Positions 14,538 to 22,925 are shown, counted from the stretch's first letter. The stretch is DNA of 41,301 nt from Vampirovibrio sp. (GCA_027448865.1 DAIDMR010000230.1:1-41301), one strand, 5' to 3'. Numbers and translations are program-made. Notes: generated by a model from the sequence alone, not told the origin.

Positions 14538-14747
14538 CTAGTTTTCTAAAAAAGCTTCTTCAGGGTGTTTTTGTAGGACTTCAACGGCAAGGTCTATAAG
14601 TTCACCAATGCTTTTGTCGGCCTCTGCCTTTTGATTTTCAAGCCAAACCTTAGTTTCGGGTGCTACTCGGCAGGTAAGAGTCTGTCGTTTTAAGTCATCT
14701 GAGATCGCAGGCCTGCCACCACCTCTCCATCCACCTCTAGGGGACAT
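14538..14747 (-). CDS. ribbon-helix-helix-type DNA-binding protein
   Basis: A 69-residue protein. A Gly/Arg-rich tail (GGWRGGGRP) precedes RQTLTCRVAPETKVWLE, a beta strand and helix, then a second helix (SIGELIDLAVEVLQ). This is the order of Arc/CopG/MetJ-type RHH repressors. It is the first gene of the leftward early operon, with AGAGG eight bases before its start. Its position at the divergent control region (14748-14939) suggests that it autoregulates and may control the rightward promoter at 14868. The family assignment is by pattern. Confidence 0.65.
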   Translation of the reverse strand: MSPRGGWRGGGRPAISDDLKRQTLTCRVAPETKVWLENQKAEADKSIGELIDLAVEVLQKHPEEAFLEN

Positions 14748-14867
14748 AAAAGAATCCTCTTTGTTTTTTGTTATTCAAATATTCTACAGAGTTAAAATCA
14801 ACTTATAAAGCTTTTTATAGTTTTTTGCATTGCTAATATTAAGATTTTTAAATATTTGTTTTTCGTG

Positions 14868-14896
14868 TTGCGTAAAACAAGATGATGGGCTATATT
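14868..14896 (+). promoter_or_regulatory. rightward sigma-70-type promoter
   Basis: TTGCGT, a 17-base spacer, then TATATT, with transcription expected near 14903. It lies in a 190-base AT-rich region between the divergent RHH gene and the 59-residue gene, a likely early switch of the element. Confidence 0.65.
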
Positions 14897-14939
14897 CTTA
14901 TTGTTAAATGCAATGCTTTAAACATAAAGGCTTATCAAA

Positions 14940-15119
14940 ATGGAACATCTGCAAGACCAGCATTTAAATGAACCCCGTGACACCTGGACACCGTGGCAGG
15001 CTGATGAGGAAATGCTGTGGGGCATCCTGACCGGCCAACTCTTCCCCCCTGCCGATGAGACTCCGGTTTGGGTGGATGTGGTGATGCCCACTCCCTACAT
15101 TTCGGCTTTGGCCGCATAA
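14940..15119 (+). CDS. 59-residue hypothetical protein
   Basis: The first rightward gene, about 37 bases after the predicted transcription start. The peptide is acidic, with Trp-rich segments (RDTWTPWQADEEMLWGIL) and a proline-rich end. The ribosome site is weak (AAGG, nine bases upstream). No family recognised. Small acidic proteins at this position of temperate elements sometimes act as anti-repressors or inhibitors, but nothing in the sequence proves it. Confidence 0.5.
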   Translation: MEHLQDQHLNEPRDTWTPWQADEEMLWGILTGQLFPPADETPVWVDVVMPTPYISALAA

Positions 15120-15351
15120 AAAGAGCCCTTGAGATAGAAGCTCCCAAGGACTCAAGTCCAATCGCAAAGGTCAATCATTGAAAGGACAAAACAAGCCTAA
15201 CACGAAACCCCGTAATCACACACCATCGTTAGAACATCAATAAGAGAGAGGTAGAGAGAGAATGCACCCCCAACCCGCTAACGGGCAAGCTTGCGCTGCC
15301 CTGAAAACCTATAACAGTCGCACCGAAAGCAACCCACAGGAGGAAAACACC

Positions 15352-16002
15352 ATGGCCTTGAGAGCCGAATCCCTGAAACCTGAATTAAATTTGCTGGTGT
15401 TACCTGGCACCCCATCCGACAATCTAAGTGATGAAGACTGGGCTGAAAAGGCCTTGCGTTCAAAGCTGCCGATTGAGCGTTTAGAGTTTATGCGCCAAAT
15501 GGTGGCCCGGCATCCTGAGGAGCAAGCGCAACAGGCCCGCTATATTGAGCTGCTGGAAGGTCTGGTTCGAGAGTGGGAAGGGGATTACAGTAACCCGATT
15601 ACCAGCTATGGGGTGCTGGCTCACTTCCGGCAACTGCCAGAGGATGTTTTTCTGGAGCGCTTGGGCGCTGTCTTCCAGAAGGCAAAAATCAAGCTGAATG
15701 AAGACCAGGCTCGGGAAGCTCACCGGGATATGGTAAACATTGAATTGCCAGTGTTGCCTCAGCAGGAACGGGAGGCGCTTTATTTGCTGGGGGAAAGTAA
15801 CACCCCTACCCAGAATCGCATCTTTCTGGAACTGTTACAGGATATGACGGGGCAGCTCATTTTCGACTATTGCGACACGCTGGATCTTTTCGATGTTTTT
15901 GAGACGAAAGACTGGCTGGCGGAAACGGTCATTCAAGCCCTGAAAAGGTTGAGGCCCGATTTTCGAGAAATGCTAATATCCACCCTGAACGGCATGAAGT
16001 AA
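15352..16002 (+). CDS. 216-residue hypothetical protein
   Basis: A soluble acidic, mainly helical protein. The start is decided by AGGAGG seven bases upstream of ATG 15352; the frame is open further upstream to 15262 without a ribosome site. Repeated helix pairs such as LPIERLEFMRQMVARHPEEQ and ALYLLGESNTPTQNRIFLEL give it a HEAT- or TPR-like feel. No family or catalytic motif is recognised. It is followed by a GC-rich hairpin at 16026-16061. It is a rightward gene of the element with no clear role. Confidence 0.6.
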   Translation: MALRAESLKPELNLLVLPGTPSDNLSDEDWAEKALRSKLPIERLEFMRQMVARHPEEQAQQARYIELLEGLVREWEGDYSNPITSYGVLAHFRQLPEDVFLERLGAVFQKAKIKLNEDQAREAHRDMVNIELPVLPQQEREALYLLGESNTPTQNRIFLELLQDMTGQLIFDYCDTLDLFDVFETKDWLAETVIQALKRLRPDFREMLISTLNGMK

Positions 16003-16025
16003 GTCCTAAAGCGCCTGAATAGAAA

Positions 16026-16061
16026 GAAAGCCCACTGAGCTAAGCCGCTTGGTGGGCTTTC
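16026..16061 (+). terminator. hairpin after the 216-residue gene
   Basis: GAAAGCCCAC pairs perfectly with GTGGGCTTTC around a 16-base loop. No T run follows, so it may protect the transcript end or pause transcription instead of acting as a full intrinsic terminator. Confidence 0.5.
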
Positions 16062-16071
16062 GAGAGGTCGG

Positions 16072-16121
16072 GGTAAAATTTCGATAACTGACTCGGAGAT
16101 TTTACCGAGTGCAATTTTTCG
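16072..16121 (+). promoter_or_regulatory. two mutually exclusive hairpins (attenuator-like)
   Basis: GGTAAAA (16072-16078) can pair with TTTTACC (16100-16106). ACTCGG (16091-16096) can instead pair with CCGAGT (16105-16110), followed by CAATTTTTC. The two structures share CC, so only one can form. Confidence 0.4.
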
Positions 16122-16197
16122 CTCAGCCTTCCTCTTTTTTACGAAGACGAAAATTCGATTTTCCTATAAAACACACTGCCATTGGGCCTTTTTAAAT

Positions 16198-16209
16198 TGA
16201 GAATTCTCA
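16198..16209. repeat. 12-bp palindrome, copy 1
   Basis: TGAGAATTCTCA within AAATTGAGAATTCTCACA, found again exactly at 16629. ATTGGGCC and a T/A run precede both copies. Possible operator pair flanking the non-coding block. Confidence 0.55.
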
Positions 16210-16628
16210 CACAATTAAATGGATCAATATATTTATGATATTGAGAAAACACTTTTTAGGTCAATGCTATAATTGGGTTCGGGCTTGCAAAGGTGTGTTT
16301 ACAGTACATTGCTGCCGCAGGCCAAAAGCAATTTAAATCTATAAAATAAAAACATGAACGGCCAAGTTAAGCCGCAGAGCAGGTGGGCGAGTGAAACGAG
16401 GACGGCTGCGAAGAGGCCCCGTCGAGCAAAGCGAGACCCTGAAAAGCTTACCTTTTTACAGTGTAAATAAAAAAAAGAAAAAGCCTACTTGATGCGTTCC
16501 CGCAGCGGAGCGAGGAAACGCATGCCTCACCGGGGAGGTGGTTCCCCTGGAAGGGGCGGAGGGGTAGTTTAACTGAAAACCTGTGATTGGGCCATCCTAT
16601 TTTTTAAACAGCCGAAAAATTTTAAAAT

Positions 16629-16640
16629 TGAGAATTCTCA
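16629..16640. repeat. 12-bp palindrome, copy 2
   Basis: The same TGAGAATTCTCA in the same 18-base context as at 16198, 431 bases away. The twin sites could allow looping by a dimeric repressor. Confidence 0.55.
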
Positions 16641-16844
16641 CAAAAAACATCTAGATCGCCGCAATTTTGCGGAGACTATTAACCACCCCAATTTTGGGAG
16701 CGTTAGATTTAACAGCGGGCGTCTCCCAGTTTGAAGGCCGGGTGAAATGTTTGATCGGATATGAAAAAAGGTTAATTGGCTCTAGTCAATAGGCTAAGAA
16801 CATTGGAGAATAAGGCTGACCTGAGGAACTATGGAGGAGCATCT

Positions 16845-17015
16845 ATGAAGCAATTGGATAAAGAAATGGACGCAATCGACTCATTGAACATGGTTTTAAA
16901 CCGCATTGCATCGAGACTGCCCTTTGATTACCCCGACCTTTATGAGCGCTACCTAAAGCGGTGGCACCCGGAAGATTACGAGGCTTACAAACGGAGCCAA
17001 GAAACTCAAGAATAG
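16845..17015 (+). CDS. 56-residue hypothetical protein
   Basis: The start is fixed by GGAGGAG five bases before ATG 16845. The peptide is helical and charged (KEMDAIDSLNMVLNRIASRL) with an aromatic, acidic second half (YERYLKRWHPEDYEAY). No family recognised. It is followed by the 12-bp hairpin at 17028-17063, which may end its transcript. Confidence 0.6.
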   Translation: MKQLDKEMDAIDSLNMVLNRIASRLPFDYPDLYERYLKRWHPEDYEAYKRSQETQE

Positions 17016-17027
17016 AGCCAGCTTAAG

Positions 17028-17063
17028 ACAATCTTAAACTTGCTCACTTGGGTTTAAGATTGT
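17028..17063 (+). terminator. 12-bp perfect hairpin
   Basis: ACAATCTTAAAC and GTTTAAGATTGT pair without mismatch around a 12-base loop. No T run follows. It may be a factor-dependent terminator, an RNA-stability hairpin or an operator. Confidence 0.5.
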
Positions 17064-17114
17064 ACGCTTATCATTAGGAATGATTAGAAATGGCTGAGTG
17101 TGGGAGTAAAGTTC

Positions 17115-17252
17115 ATGGGCAATATCCACGATTACACTGACAGCTTGGTTCGTTTAGTTTCTCAGTTTATGACGGTCTGCTCTGTGGATCCTGGCATTTC
17201 TGAAGCTGAATATCAGTCGATTCGAGAGCGTTTGTTAAGGGCCATGATCTAA
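17115..17252 (+). CDS. 45-residue hypothetical protein
   Basis: A short gene with GGGAG eight bases before the ATG. The peptide (MGNIHDYTDSLVRLVSQF...) is predicted helical, ends RERLLRAMI, and has no cysteine pairs. It is convergent with the HTH gene: the stop codons abut at 17252/17253. No family recognised. The good ribosome site supports reality. Confidence 0.5.
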   Translation: MGNIHDYTDSLVRLVSQFMTVCSVDPGISEAEYQSIRERLLRAMI

Positions 17253-17714
17253 TTAAGCCTCTTTCATGGCTTCTTTTTGCTGATTCAGAACGACTGTGTG
17301 AATCCGATCCATCGCCTTTACGGCCACATCGGCCAAAGCAGCCAAATCCCGATCTTTGAGAGGCGTTTCATCGGCCAGCCGGGCATTGATGCGCTCAATC
17401 AACTTACGAAGTACACCGCTGGACTCTGTGAGCAGTGCGGCCAACTCGGTCACGTCCTGGTCAAGCGCTCTGTTAATCTTTTCCTGCCGCTCTTCCAGGT
17501 AGGCTTTCACACCCTCGTCAATGCGCTCCTTATGAGCGTTTATAATCTCACGCACCGCCTGCCGGGAATAACCGTGGCGTTTCATTAACTCCCCAATGGT
17601 CAGGCCAGCAATGCGATCCTGAACCACCTTTTCATGCTTGCCGGTTTCTTTGACCGACTGCGCTTTTGGCGTTGGCTTCTTGGCTTTACTTTTTATAGTT
17701 TTGTCTTTTTGCAT
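17253..17714 (-). CDS. HTH protein, possibly a terminase small subunit or regulator
   Basis: A 153-residue protein with a Lys-rich start, then an HTH at about residues 35-65 (DRIAGLTIGELMKRHGYS, RQAVREIINAH), then a long helical, acidic-basic tail with heptad-like spacing (ELAALLTESSGVLRKLIERI). An N-terminal HTH plus oligomerising helices is the plan of phage small terminases and of some transposition regulators. No large terminase is present in the element, so a small-terminase role would require a helper phage, as in packaging-hijacking satellites. A plain transcription regulator is equally possible. It is divergent from the repressor gene. Confidence 0.5.
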   Translation of the reverse strand: MQKDKTIKSKAKKPTPKAQSVKETGKHEKVVQDRIAGLTIGELMKRHGYSRQAVREIINAHKERIDEGVKAYLEERQEKINRALDQDVTELAALLTESSGVLRKLIERINARLADETPLKDRDLAALADVAVKAMDRIHTVVLNQQKEAMKEA

Positions 17715-17781
17715 GCTTATGCCGCTTTATGCCCTTCTCGCTCGGCTTTGAAATTGACTCGCTCACTGTACATCCCCTTTG

Positions 17782-17795
17782 CGAAAACGCTTTCG
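17782..17795. promoter_or_regulatory. inverted repeat in the HTH/repressor intergenic region
   Basis: CGAAA-ACGC-TTTCG between the divergent HTH gene and XRE repressor gene. A plausible operator for one of them. Confidence 0.35.
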
Positions 17796-17863
17796 ACAAT
17801 GGAAAAGAAAAGCCCCACCCACAATGAGGCCGTAGCGTAGTTATTAAATAGGGCGTCACTGCT

Positions 17864-18433
17864 TTGAAATTAGCAGAGATTATGCTTGATCGTGGCATGA
17901 CTGATTCTGAACTTGCCAAAGCCATAGGCGTTCAGCAATCAACCGTTTTCCAGTGGAAAGCAGGCGGCTTTTCTCCTAAGGCAAAGAGTCTGTTTAAGCT
18001 TTGCGACGTTTTAAATTGCTCCACCAATGAACTGCTTGGGTTCAACTCTGTTGATGTGTCTTTACCCGACTATCAAGGACAGCGCCTTTATGACGCCGTT
18101 ACTCAAGAAGGGCATTTTGATTCCCAGTTGATTCATATTTTTGCAACCCGGATCCGCAAATTTGCTGGGAAAGCCACCAGTCTTGAAACGTGGATGAGAC
18201 ATATTGCGGAAGCTCTCTATGAAATAGAACTCGCCAAGAGCGATCCTGCTTCCCTCTCCAACGCTCCTCGGGGCTTGGTTGCTGTACCGGATCAAGAGAC
18301 TGCCGATATTACTCAGCGCAATTTTGCGCCTACTTTTGTAGTGGAAGCATCTGATGTCAAGCCGCTCAGTCTGAGAAAGATTGATCGAAAGCGGCGTAAA
18401 AAAGCATTGCGCTTTAAATCTGGTAAAAACTGA
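17864..18433 (+). CDS. XRE-family repressor-like protein
   Basis: A 189-residue protein with a canonical five-helix XRE HTH at residues 1-60 (MTDSELAKAIGVQQSTVFQW, then GFSPKAKSLFKLCDVLNCS). The C-terminal two thirds have no S24 peptidase Ser/Lys pair, so it does not look like a LexA-type self-cleaving repressor. The tail is very basic (RKIDRKRRKKALRFKSGK). The start is TTG 17864; the later ATG would remove helix 1. It lies 84 bases upstream of the tape-measure gene on the same strand, which is unusual for a CI-type gene and suggests that it may instead control or accompany late expression. Confidence 0.7.
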   Translation: MKLAEIMLDRGMTDSELAKAIGVQQSTVFQWKAGGFSPKAKSLFKLCDVLNCSTNELLGFNSVDVSLPDYQGQRLYDAVTQEGHFDSQLIHIFATRIRKFAGKATSLETWMRHIAEALYEIELAKSDPASLSNAPRGLVAVPDQETADITQRNFAPTFVVEASDVKPLSLRKIDRKRRKKALRFKSGKN

Positions 18434-18483
18434 AAGCCATTGGCCTTCTTTTGCCCGCCTCTCAATGAAAAAGCGGCTTTATT

Positions 18484-18501
18484 CTTTGCTCAATTGCAAA
18501 G
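18484..18501. promoter_or_regulatory. inverted repeat before the tape-measure gene
   Basis: CTTTGC-TCAATT-GCAAAG, ending 16 bases before ATG 18518. It could be an operator for the adjacent repressor or a hairpin hiding the ribosome site (AAGGTG). Confidence 0.35.
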
Positions 18502-18517
18502 CGTAAGGTGCTGATTC

Positions 18518-21500
18518 ATGACTGAAGAAAAAATAGCGATAAGTTACGAGGCCAAAGGCGTTGGTCAGTTTATAAAGTCCGCCAAAGACGCTGAGAAGGC
18601 TTTGCGGGAAGAGGCCAAGGCGCTGGATGTGTCAGTCAATCAGATTCAGAAGCGCATCATCGAATTAAAGAAGTCAGGCACGGCCAGCCAGGCACAAATT
18701 CGGGCCTTGCAACTAGAAAGCCAAGCCCTTCGTTTAAATTCCGCAGACTTGAAAAACCAAGCCGCTGCACTTAACCAACAAGCCCAAGCCGCCAAACAAG
18801 CCCTTCGTCCTGCTGAAGATCTGACCAAAGCATTGTTAAGCCAAGGCGTGGCCGCTGTTGGAACCGGGGTGGCTTTTGCGGGTTTAGGCGTTGGATTATC
18901 GAAAGCAATCACTGGGTTTGGAGACTTTGAGCGGACGCTGAACACCATTAAGGCAGTGTCTCAAACCACGGCTGGGGAGCTAGATGCTATCAAGCGCTCA
19001 GCCTTAGAACTGGGTGCTAAAACCATCTTTTCCAATCAGGAAGTGGCAAACTCTTACCTGGAATTAGCTCGGGCCGGGTTTACCACTCAGGAATCCTTGG
19101 CCGCTATGCCGGGTTTGCTCAGTTTGGCTGCAGCCGCTGGGGGTGATCTGTCCTCCTCTGCTGAAATTACAGCCGGGATTCTCAGGGGCTTTAACCTAAA
19201 CGCTTCTGAAGCGGGCCGGGTGGCTGACGTGTTAGCCCAAGCCGCCAATGTGTCCGCCGGTGAAATTGGAGACTTTGGGGCGGCCCTGAAGCAATTAGCC
19301 CCTGTGGCCCTCAGCTCTAACCAGTCCCTTGAGGATTTATCCGGCTTACTGGCCGTTCTGTCTAACCGGATGATTAATGGAGCGGATGCCGGAACCGACT
19401 TGAAAGCGGTTCTATTACGTTTGGTAAGGCCAGAAACACAAAAAGAACTCAAAGCCTTAGGGTTAGAAGTCACCGACACCGAGAAGCGCATTAAGCCGCT
19501 GATTCAGATTATTGGAGAGTTTCAGCAAAAGTTCAAAACCCTGAATCAGGCTGGACAGCTTGAAGTCGCTGGCAAAATTGCAGGCATTGAAAACGTAAAA
19601 TCCCTTTTGACCCTGATTAACACGGATAAAGGGGAGCTGGAAGAGTTCATCGCCAAAATGAAATCAGCGGATGGGGCCGCTGCCTCTATGGCTGCAACCA
19701 TCAATCAAGGGGTGAACACCTCCCTTGAGCAGTTTGGCGGCTCGGTGGAAACGCTTGCCTCTAAACTAGGTGAAAAGCTGGCTCCTGCGTTTACCGCTGT
19801 TGTGGACACCGCCACGGATCTATTTACTGCCTTGGGTAGTAATGACGGCTTGCAAGCCTTCACCATTGGGGCTGCTGCCGCTGTGGTGGGTGTGGGTAGC
19901 TTGGTGGGGGCATTAAAACTGATCCCGCCTGTGATTGAAGCTGTAAAAGCAAGCTCCCTTGCTCTTTCCGTCGCCTTGGGCATTGAAACCGGGGGACTGA
20001 CTTGGGTCATTGGTGGGCTGATTGCCGCCGGTGGGGCGCTGGGGGTGATGTACCAGCAGCAATCCGAGAATCAGCGCCGCATGGCTCAAACCACTCTGGA
20101 ACTTAGAGGAGAAGTGGATCAGCTTACTGAATCTCAGGCTCAAGAGGCTTTAAAAACAATCAAGCTGGCAAAGGAATATGATGAGCTGTCAAAGAAGAAA
20201 AACCTAACCAGCAGTGAAAGCCAGCGCTTAGGGGATTTGGCCGATTTTCTAGTGACTCAATTAGGCGTTGAGGGAGAATCGGTTGATCAGCTCACTAAAA
20301 AATATGGTTCTCTGACAGCGGCCATTCGGGAGAAAACCATCGCTCAGCTTGCCGAAAAAAGACAAGAGGCTCTGACTGAAAAACTGAAACAAACACAGGC
20401 CGATAGAAAACAGGCTGGCTTAGATGTACAGGCGGCTCAAGGCGCGGAAGGTAACTTCTTTAACCTGATTTACGGGCCAGATGGCAAGCTGGTGACAGGA
20501 AAGGCTCGAAGGAAACTCCTTAGCAGCCAGACAAGAAAAGCCAAAGAGACGCTGGAAAGGCTGAAGCGAAAGGAAGAGTTTGAAAAAGATGCTATCCTTT
20601 CGGCCTTGGATGACACACGAAAGATTGTAAGCGCCACGGAGAATCCACCCAAAAATCCAGCGCCTAGCAATTTTGGCAATCAAAATGCCCCAAGCTCTGG
20701 GGGAAGTACCAAGAAGCCCCGGCAAGGGCGGTCTCAAGATTCTGTTGAAAGACGGCAAGTGAGTGACATCCTCAAGGGACAGAGCGCCTTTACGGCCAAC
20801 CTGGACGCCAATGAAGCATTATTCAAAGCAAACCTTGGGCCGGAGCCAACACGGGTTGAGTTGGCGGCTATTGAAACTCGTAAGCTGGCACTTGCTGAAA
20901 AAGAGTTGCTAGAAACCCAGAAACAACTGAACGCTTTAAATCCCAAAACGGAAGGGGGGCTTGAGGCCCGTAAAACCGCACTGGAAAATGTGGCCGCTGA
21001 GCTAACCAGAAACAAAGTGGCCACCAAAGAGTTGGAGAACGAGACAGCCCGATTCAACAAGACTATTCAGAACCGGGAGCGGGACTTTATCCAAAACCTG
21101 CAAGCCAATGGCGCTCAAAATGAGTTCAGCCAGCTTGCAGAGAATATCCAGCAGCGCCAGCAGGAGATTGAAACCCTTTATGATAAAGGCCTGATCACGG
21201 CCGAGGAATATTACGGCAGACTTGCAGAAGCCAGCAAGTTTCAAGCAGACGCTGAAATTAAGTTTATTGAGCAGCAAATTGCCGCTATTGACGCCCAGGA
21301 AGAAGCCCTAACCGGCCTTGAGATTGAGAACGGTAAGCTTTTAGAGCTTGAACAAAAGCGGGCGGAGCTGCAAGGACAAATCACGGTCAAGCTGAAACAA
21401 CAGCAAACCACCCAAGCCGAACTGAGCGCCAAGCTCACCAAAAGCCTAGAGGCTACTGGCGATAGACTGGGCAATGCCTTTGAGCAGCAGTTATCTAACG

Positions 21501-22870
21501 CCATTCAGGACGCTTTGACCGGCGGTGGGGTGCTTGGGGCGATCAAGCAATTCGCCAAGGCGTTTGGTGGCTCTGTCCTGAAAGAATTGGCCGATGGACT
21601 GGCTAAAAATGCCAGAATAGCGCTTGAGCCATTCCTTCAAGCAATCGGCCAAGGCATTAACCGGCTGTTTGGACGACAAAGCAACCCTAACGGCGCAGCT
21701 TCCCCCGGCCTTGGGATTTCCGGAGCTTCTATTGGCAAAGCGGGGGCCGCCGCCGCAGGCATCGCAATCTCCTCTTTAGGCGCTAATATCGCCGGGCAGA
21801 ATAGAAGCACAGGCCGGAATTTGGCAGGGGTTGGCGTTGGCGCTGCTGGTGGTGCTATTGCCGGGGCCACCATTGGCTCTATTGTCCCTGTGGTTGGAAC
21901 GGCAATTGGCGCAGTGCTTGGGGCTGCTGTAGGCGGAACTGCGGCGGCTGCAAAATCCAGCGGTGGAGCTTTCGCAGGTAAAAGCAAAAGCGCTTTAATT
22001 GGTGGTCTTGCGGGTGGGGGATTAGGCTTTTTAATTGGCGGCTTTTTAGGAGCTGCCAAAAGAAAGCGTGAAATTGAGCGGCAGCAAAAAATTGCAGACG
22101 AGTTAGTAAATAAGGCTCTTAACGGCGCAGACCAAAATAATATTTTAGACCTACAAGGCCGCAGAAGCGCACTGTTGCGAAATAACAAAGGTCTGACCGG
22201 CAGCCGGGTTAAAACCATCCGGGATGGCGTGGCTCAAATTGACGCACTGATTAAAGCCCGGCAAACCTCAATCAATGAAGCCATCAAGGAATTTGAGAAG
22301 CAAAACAAAGACTTGGCCGACCAAGTGGCCTTGAATGATGCCAAGCCATTCGAGCAAGCCGCTATTGAGCGGAAAATAGCCATCCGACAAATCGAGTTCG
22401 ACACGGCCAAGCTATTAGAGCAGTTTAAGGACTCCGAGAAGGCCAAGACCCAGATCCTTGAGCAGGAAGCCTTGAAGCGGAAGCTGTTGCAGCAGCAGGA
22501 GTCTGACAATGCCAAGGAACTGGTGCTGGATTATCAAGACTTGCTCAAGCAGCGGGATGAAGTGGCGAATGCAAACGTGTTCCAGCGGGCTAAAAGCGCT
22601 GAGCAGGTCAAAAAAGAAGCCCTCAGCAATATCGATAAAGACATTGCAGAGGCAGTTTTAAAGCTGCAAGGTGTTTTGAATGCGGGCATTACCCCTAGTA
22701 AGGCTTCGGGATTGAATCAGGTACTTGGGCAGCTCCAGCAACTTAATGGCTCAAATGCTACCTTGAATGTCTATATTGATGAAGCCAATGATCCAGCTAT
22801 GGTGAATGAAGCTGTAACCAGAGCGTTTAACTCATTTGCCATGAAAGTCTTTGGAGCCAATGCTGTTTAG
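18518..22870 (+). CDS. phage tail tape-measure protein (TP901 family)
   Basis: 1450 residues. The N-terminal 110 are coiled-coil. Residues about 120-330 carry the TP901 tape-measure core (GAKTIFSNQEVANSYLELAR, AGFTTQESLAAMPGLLSLAA, ISAG-like repeats, KQLAPVALSSNQSLEDLSGL). Hydrophobic segments follow near 450-520. The middle is long coiled-coil (Gln/Glu/Lys-rich), then a glycine-zipper membrane region at about 1090-1180 (GVGAAGGAIAGATIGSIVPV) and a helical tail. Such proteins set siphophage or myophage tail length and help DNA cross the inner membrane. By the usual 1.5 angstrom per residue rule it would specify a tail of roughly 0.2 micrometre. It is the only virion gene in the element, yet intact over 4.3 kb. 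Confidence 0.88.
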   Translation: MTEEKIAISYEAKGVGQFIKSAKDAEKALREEAKALDVSVNQIQKRIIELKKSGTASQAQIRALQLESQALRLNSADLKNQAAALNQQAQAAKQALRPAEDLTKALLSQGVAAVGTGVAFAGLGVGLSKAITGFGDFERTLNTIKAVSQTTAGELDAIKRSALELGAKTIFSNQEVANSYLELARAGFTTQESLAAMPGLLSLAAAAGGDLSSSAEITAGILRGFNLNASEAGRVADVLAQAANVSAGEIGDFGAALKQLAPVALSSNQSLEDLSGLLAVLSNRMINGADAGTDLKAVLLRLVRPETQKELKALGLEVTDTEKRIKPLIQIIGEFQQKFKTLNQAGQLEVAGKIAGIENVKSLLTLINTDKGELEEFIAKMKSADGAAASMAATINQGVNTSLEQFGGSVETLASKLGEKLAPAFTAVVDTATDLFTALGSNDGLQAFTIGAAAAVVGVGSLVGALKLIPPVIEAVKASSLALSVALGIETGGLTWVIGGLIAAGGALGVMYQQQSENQRRMAQTTLELRGEVDQLTESQAQEALKTIKLAKEYDELSKKKNLTSSESQRLGDLADFLVTQLGVEGESVDQLTKKYGSLTAAIREKTIAQLAEKRQEALTEKLKQTQADRKQAGLDVQAAQGAEGNFFNLIYGPDGKLVTGKARRKLLSSQTRKAKETLERLKRKEEFEKDAILSALDDTRKIVSATENPPKNPAPSNFGNQNAPSSGGSTKKPRQGRSQDSVERRQVSDILKGQSAFTANLDANEALFKANLGPEPTRVELAAIETRKLALAEKELLETQKQLNALNPKTEGGLEARKTALENVAAELTRNKVATKELENETARFNKTIQNRERDFIQNLQANGAQNEFSQLAENIQQRQQEIETLYDKGLITAEEYYGRLAEASKFQADAEIKFIEQQIAAIDAQEEALTGLEIENGKLLELEQKRAELQGQITVKLKQQQTTQAELSAKLTKSLEATGDRLGNAFEQQLSNAIQDALTGGGVLGAIKQFAKAFGGSVLKELADGLAKNARIALEPFLQAIGQGINRLFGRQSNPNGAASPGLGISGASIGKAGAAAAGIAISSLGANIAGQNRSTGRNLAGVGVGAAGGAIAGATIGSIVPVVGTAIGAVLGAAVGGTAAAAKSSGGAFAGKSKSALIGGLAGGGLGFLIGGFLGAAKRKREIERQQKIADELVNKALNGADQNNILDLQGRRSALLRNNKGLTGSRVKTIRDGVAQIDALIKARQTSINEAIKEFEKQNKDLADQVALNDAKPFEQAAIERKIAIRQIEFDTAKLLEQFKDSEKAKTQILEQEALKRKLLQQQESDNAKELVLDYQDLLKQRDEVANANVFQRAKSAEQVKKEALSNIDKDIAEAVLKLQGVLNAGITPSKASGLNQVLGQLQQLNGSNATLNVYIDEANDPAMVNEAVTRAFNSFAMKVFGANAV

Positions 22871-22895
22871 CTATTTTTCAGCACCTAACCTGAAA

Positions 22896-22925
22896 CGCCC
22901 CGGCTAACACCGAGGGCATTTTTTT
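22896..22925 (+). terminator. terminator after the tape-measure gene
   Basis: GCCC...GGGC with inner GG/CC pairing around a short loop, followed by T7. It ends the rightward late transcript. Confidence 0.8.

Larger units (their letters stand above)
16122..16844 (+). ncRNA. hairpin-rich non-coding block (candidate structured RNA)
   Basis: About 720 bases without a convincing gene. A strong extended -10 (TGCTATAAT, 16265-16273) starts it. Downstream are hairpins: ATTGCT/AGCAAT (16308-16336), CGGC/GCCG (16358-16373), GACGG/CCGTC (about 16400-16423) and ATGCGTT/AACGCAT (16492-16523), then a GC-rich end. Two identical TGAGAATTCTCA palindromes flank the block. Two short frames inside (38 and 26 codons, Arg/Gly-rich, no ribosome site) look accidental. 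Large structured RNAs are known from phages, but I cannot match this to one. Confidence 0.45.

Noticed and set aside
14935-15174. Minus-strand frames opposite the 59-residue gene
   Set aside because: They conflict with a good promoter and frame on the plus strand, and have no ribosome site or recognisable product.
16354-16577. Two short Arg/Gly-rich frames (38 and 26 codons) in the non-coding block
   Set aside because: No ribosome sites. Composition follows from the GC-rich hairpins. Kept only as an alternative explanation for that block.
21637-22218. 193-codon Ala/Pro-rich frame antisense to the tape-measure gene
   Set aside because: It mirrors the glycine/alanine-rich membrane region of the real gene; no start signals and no domain.
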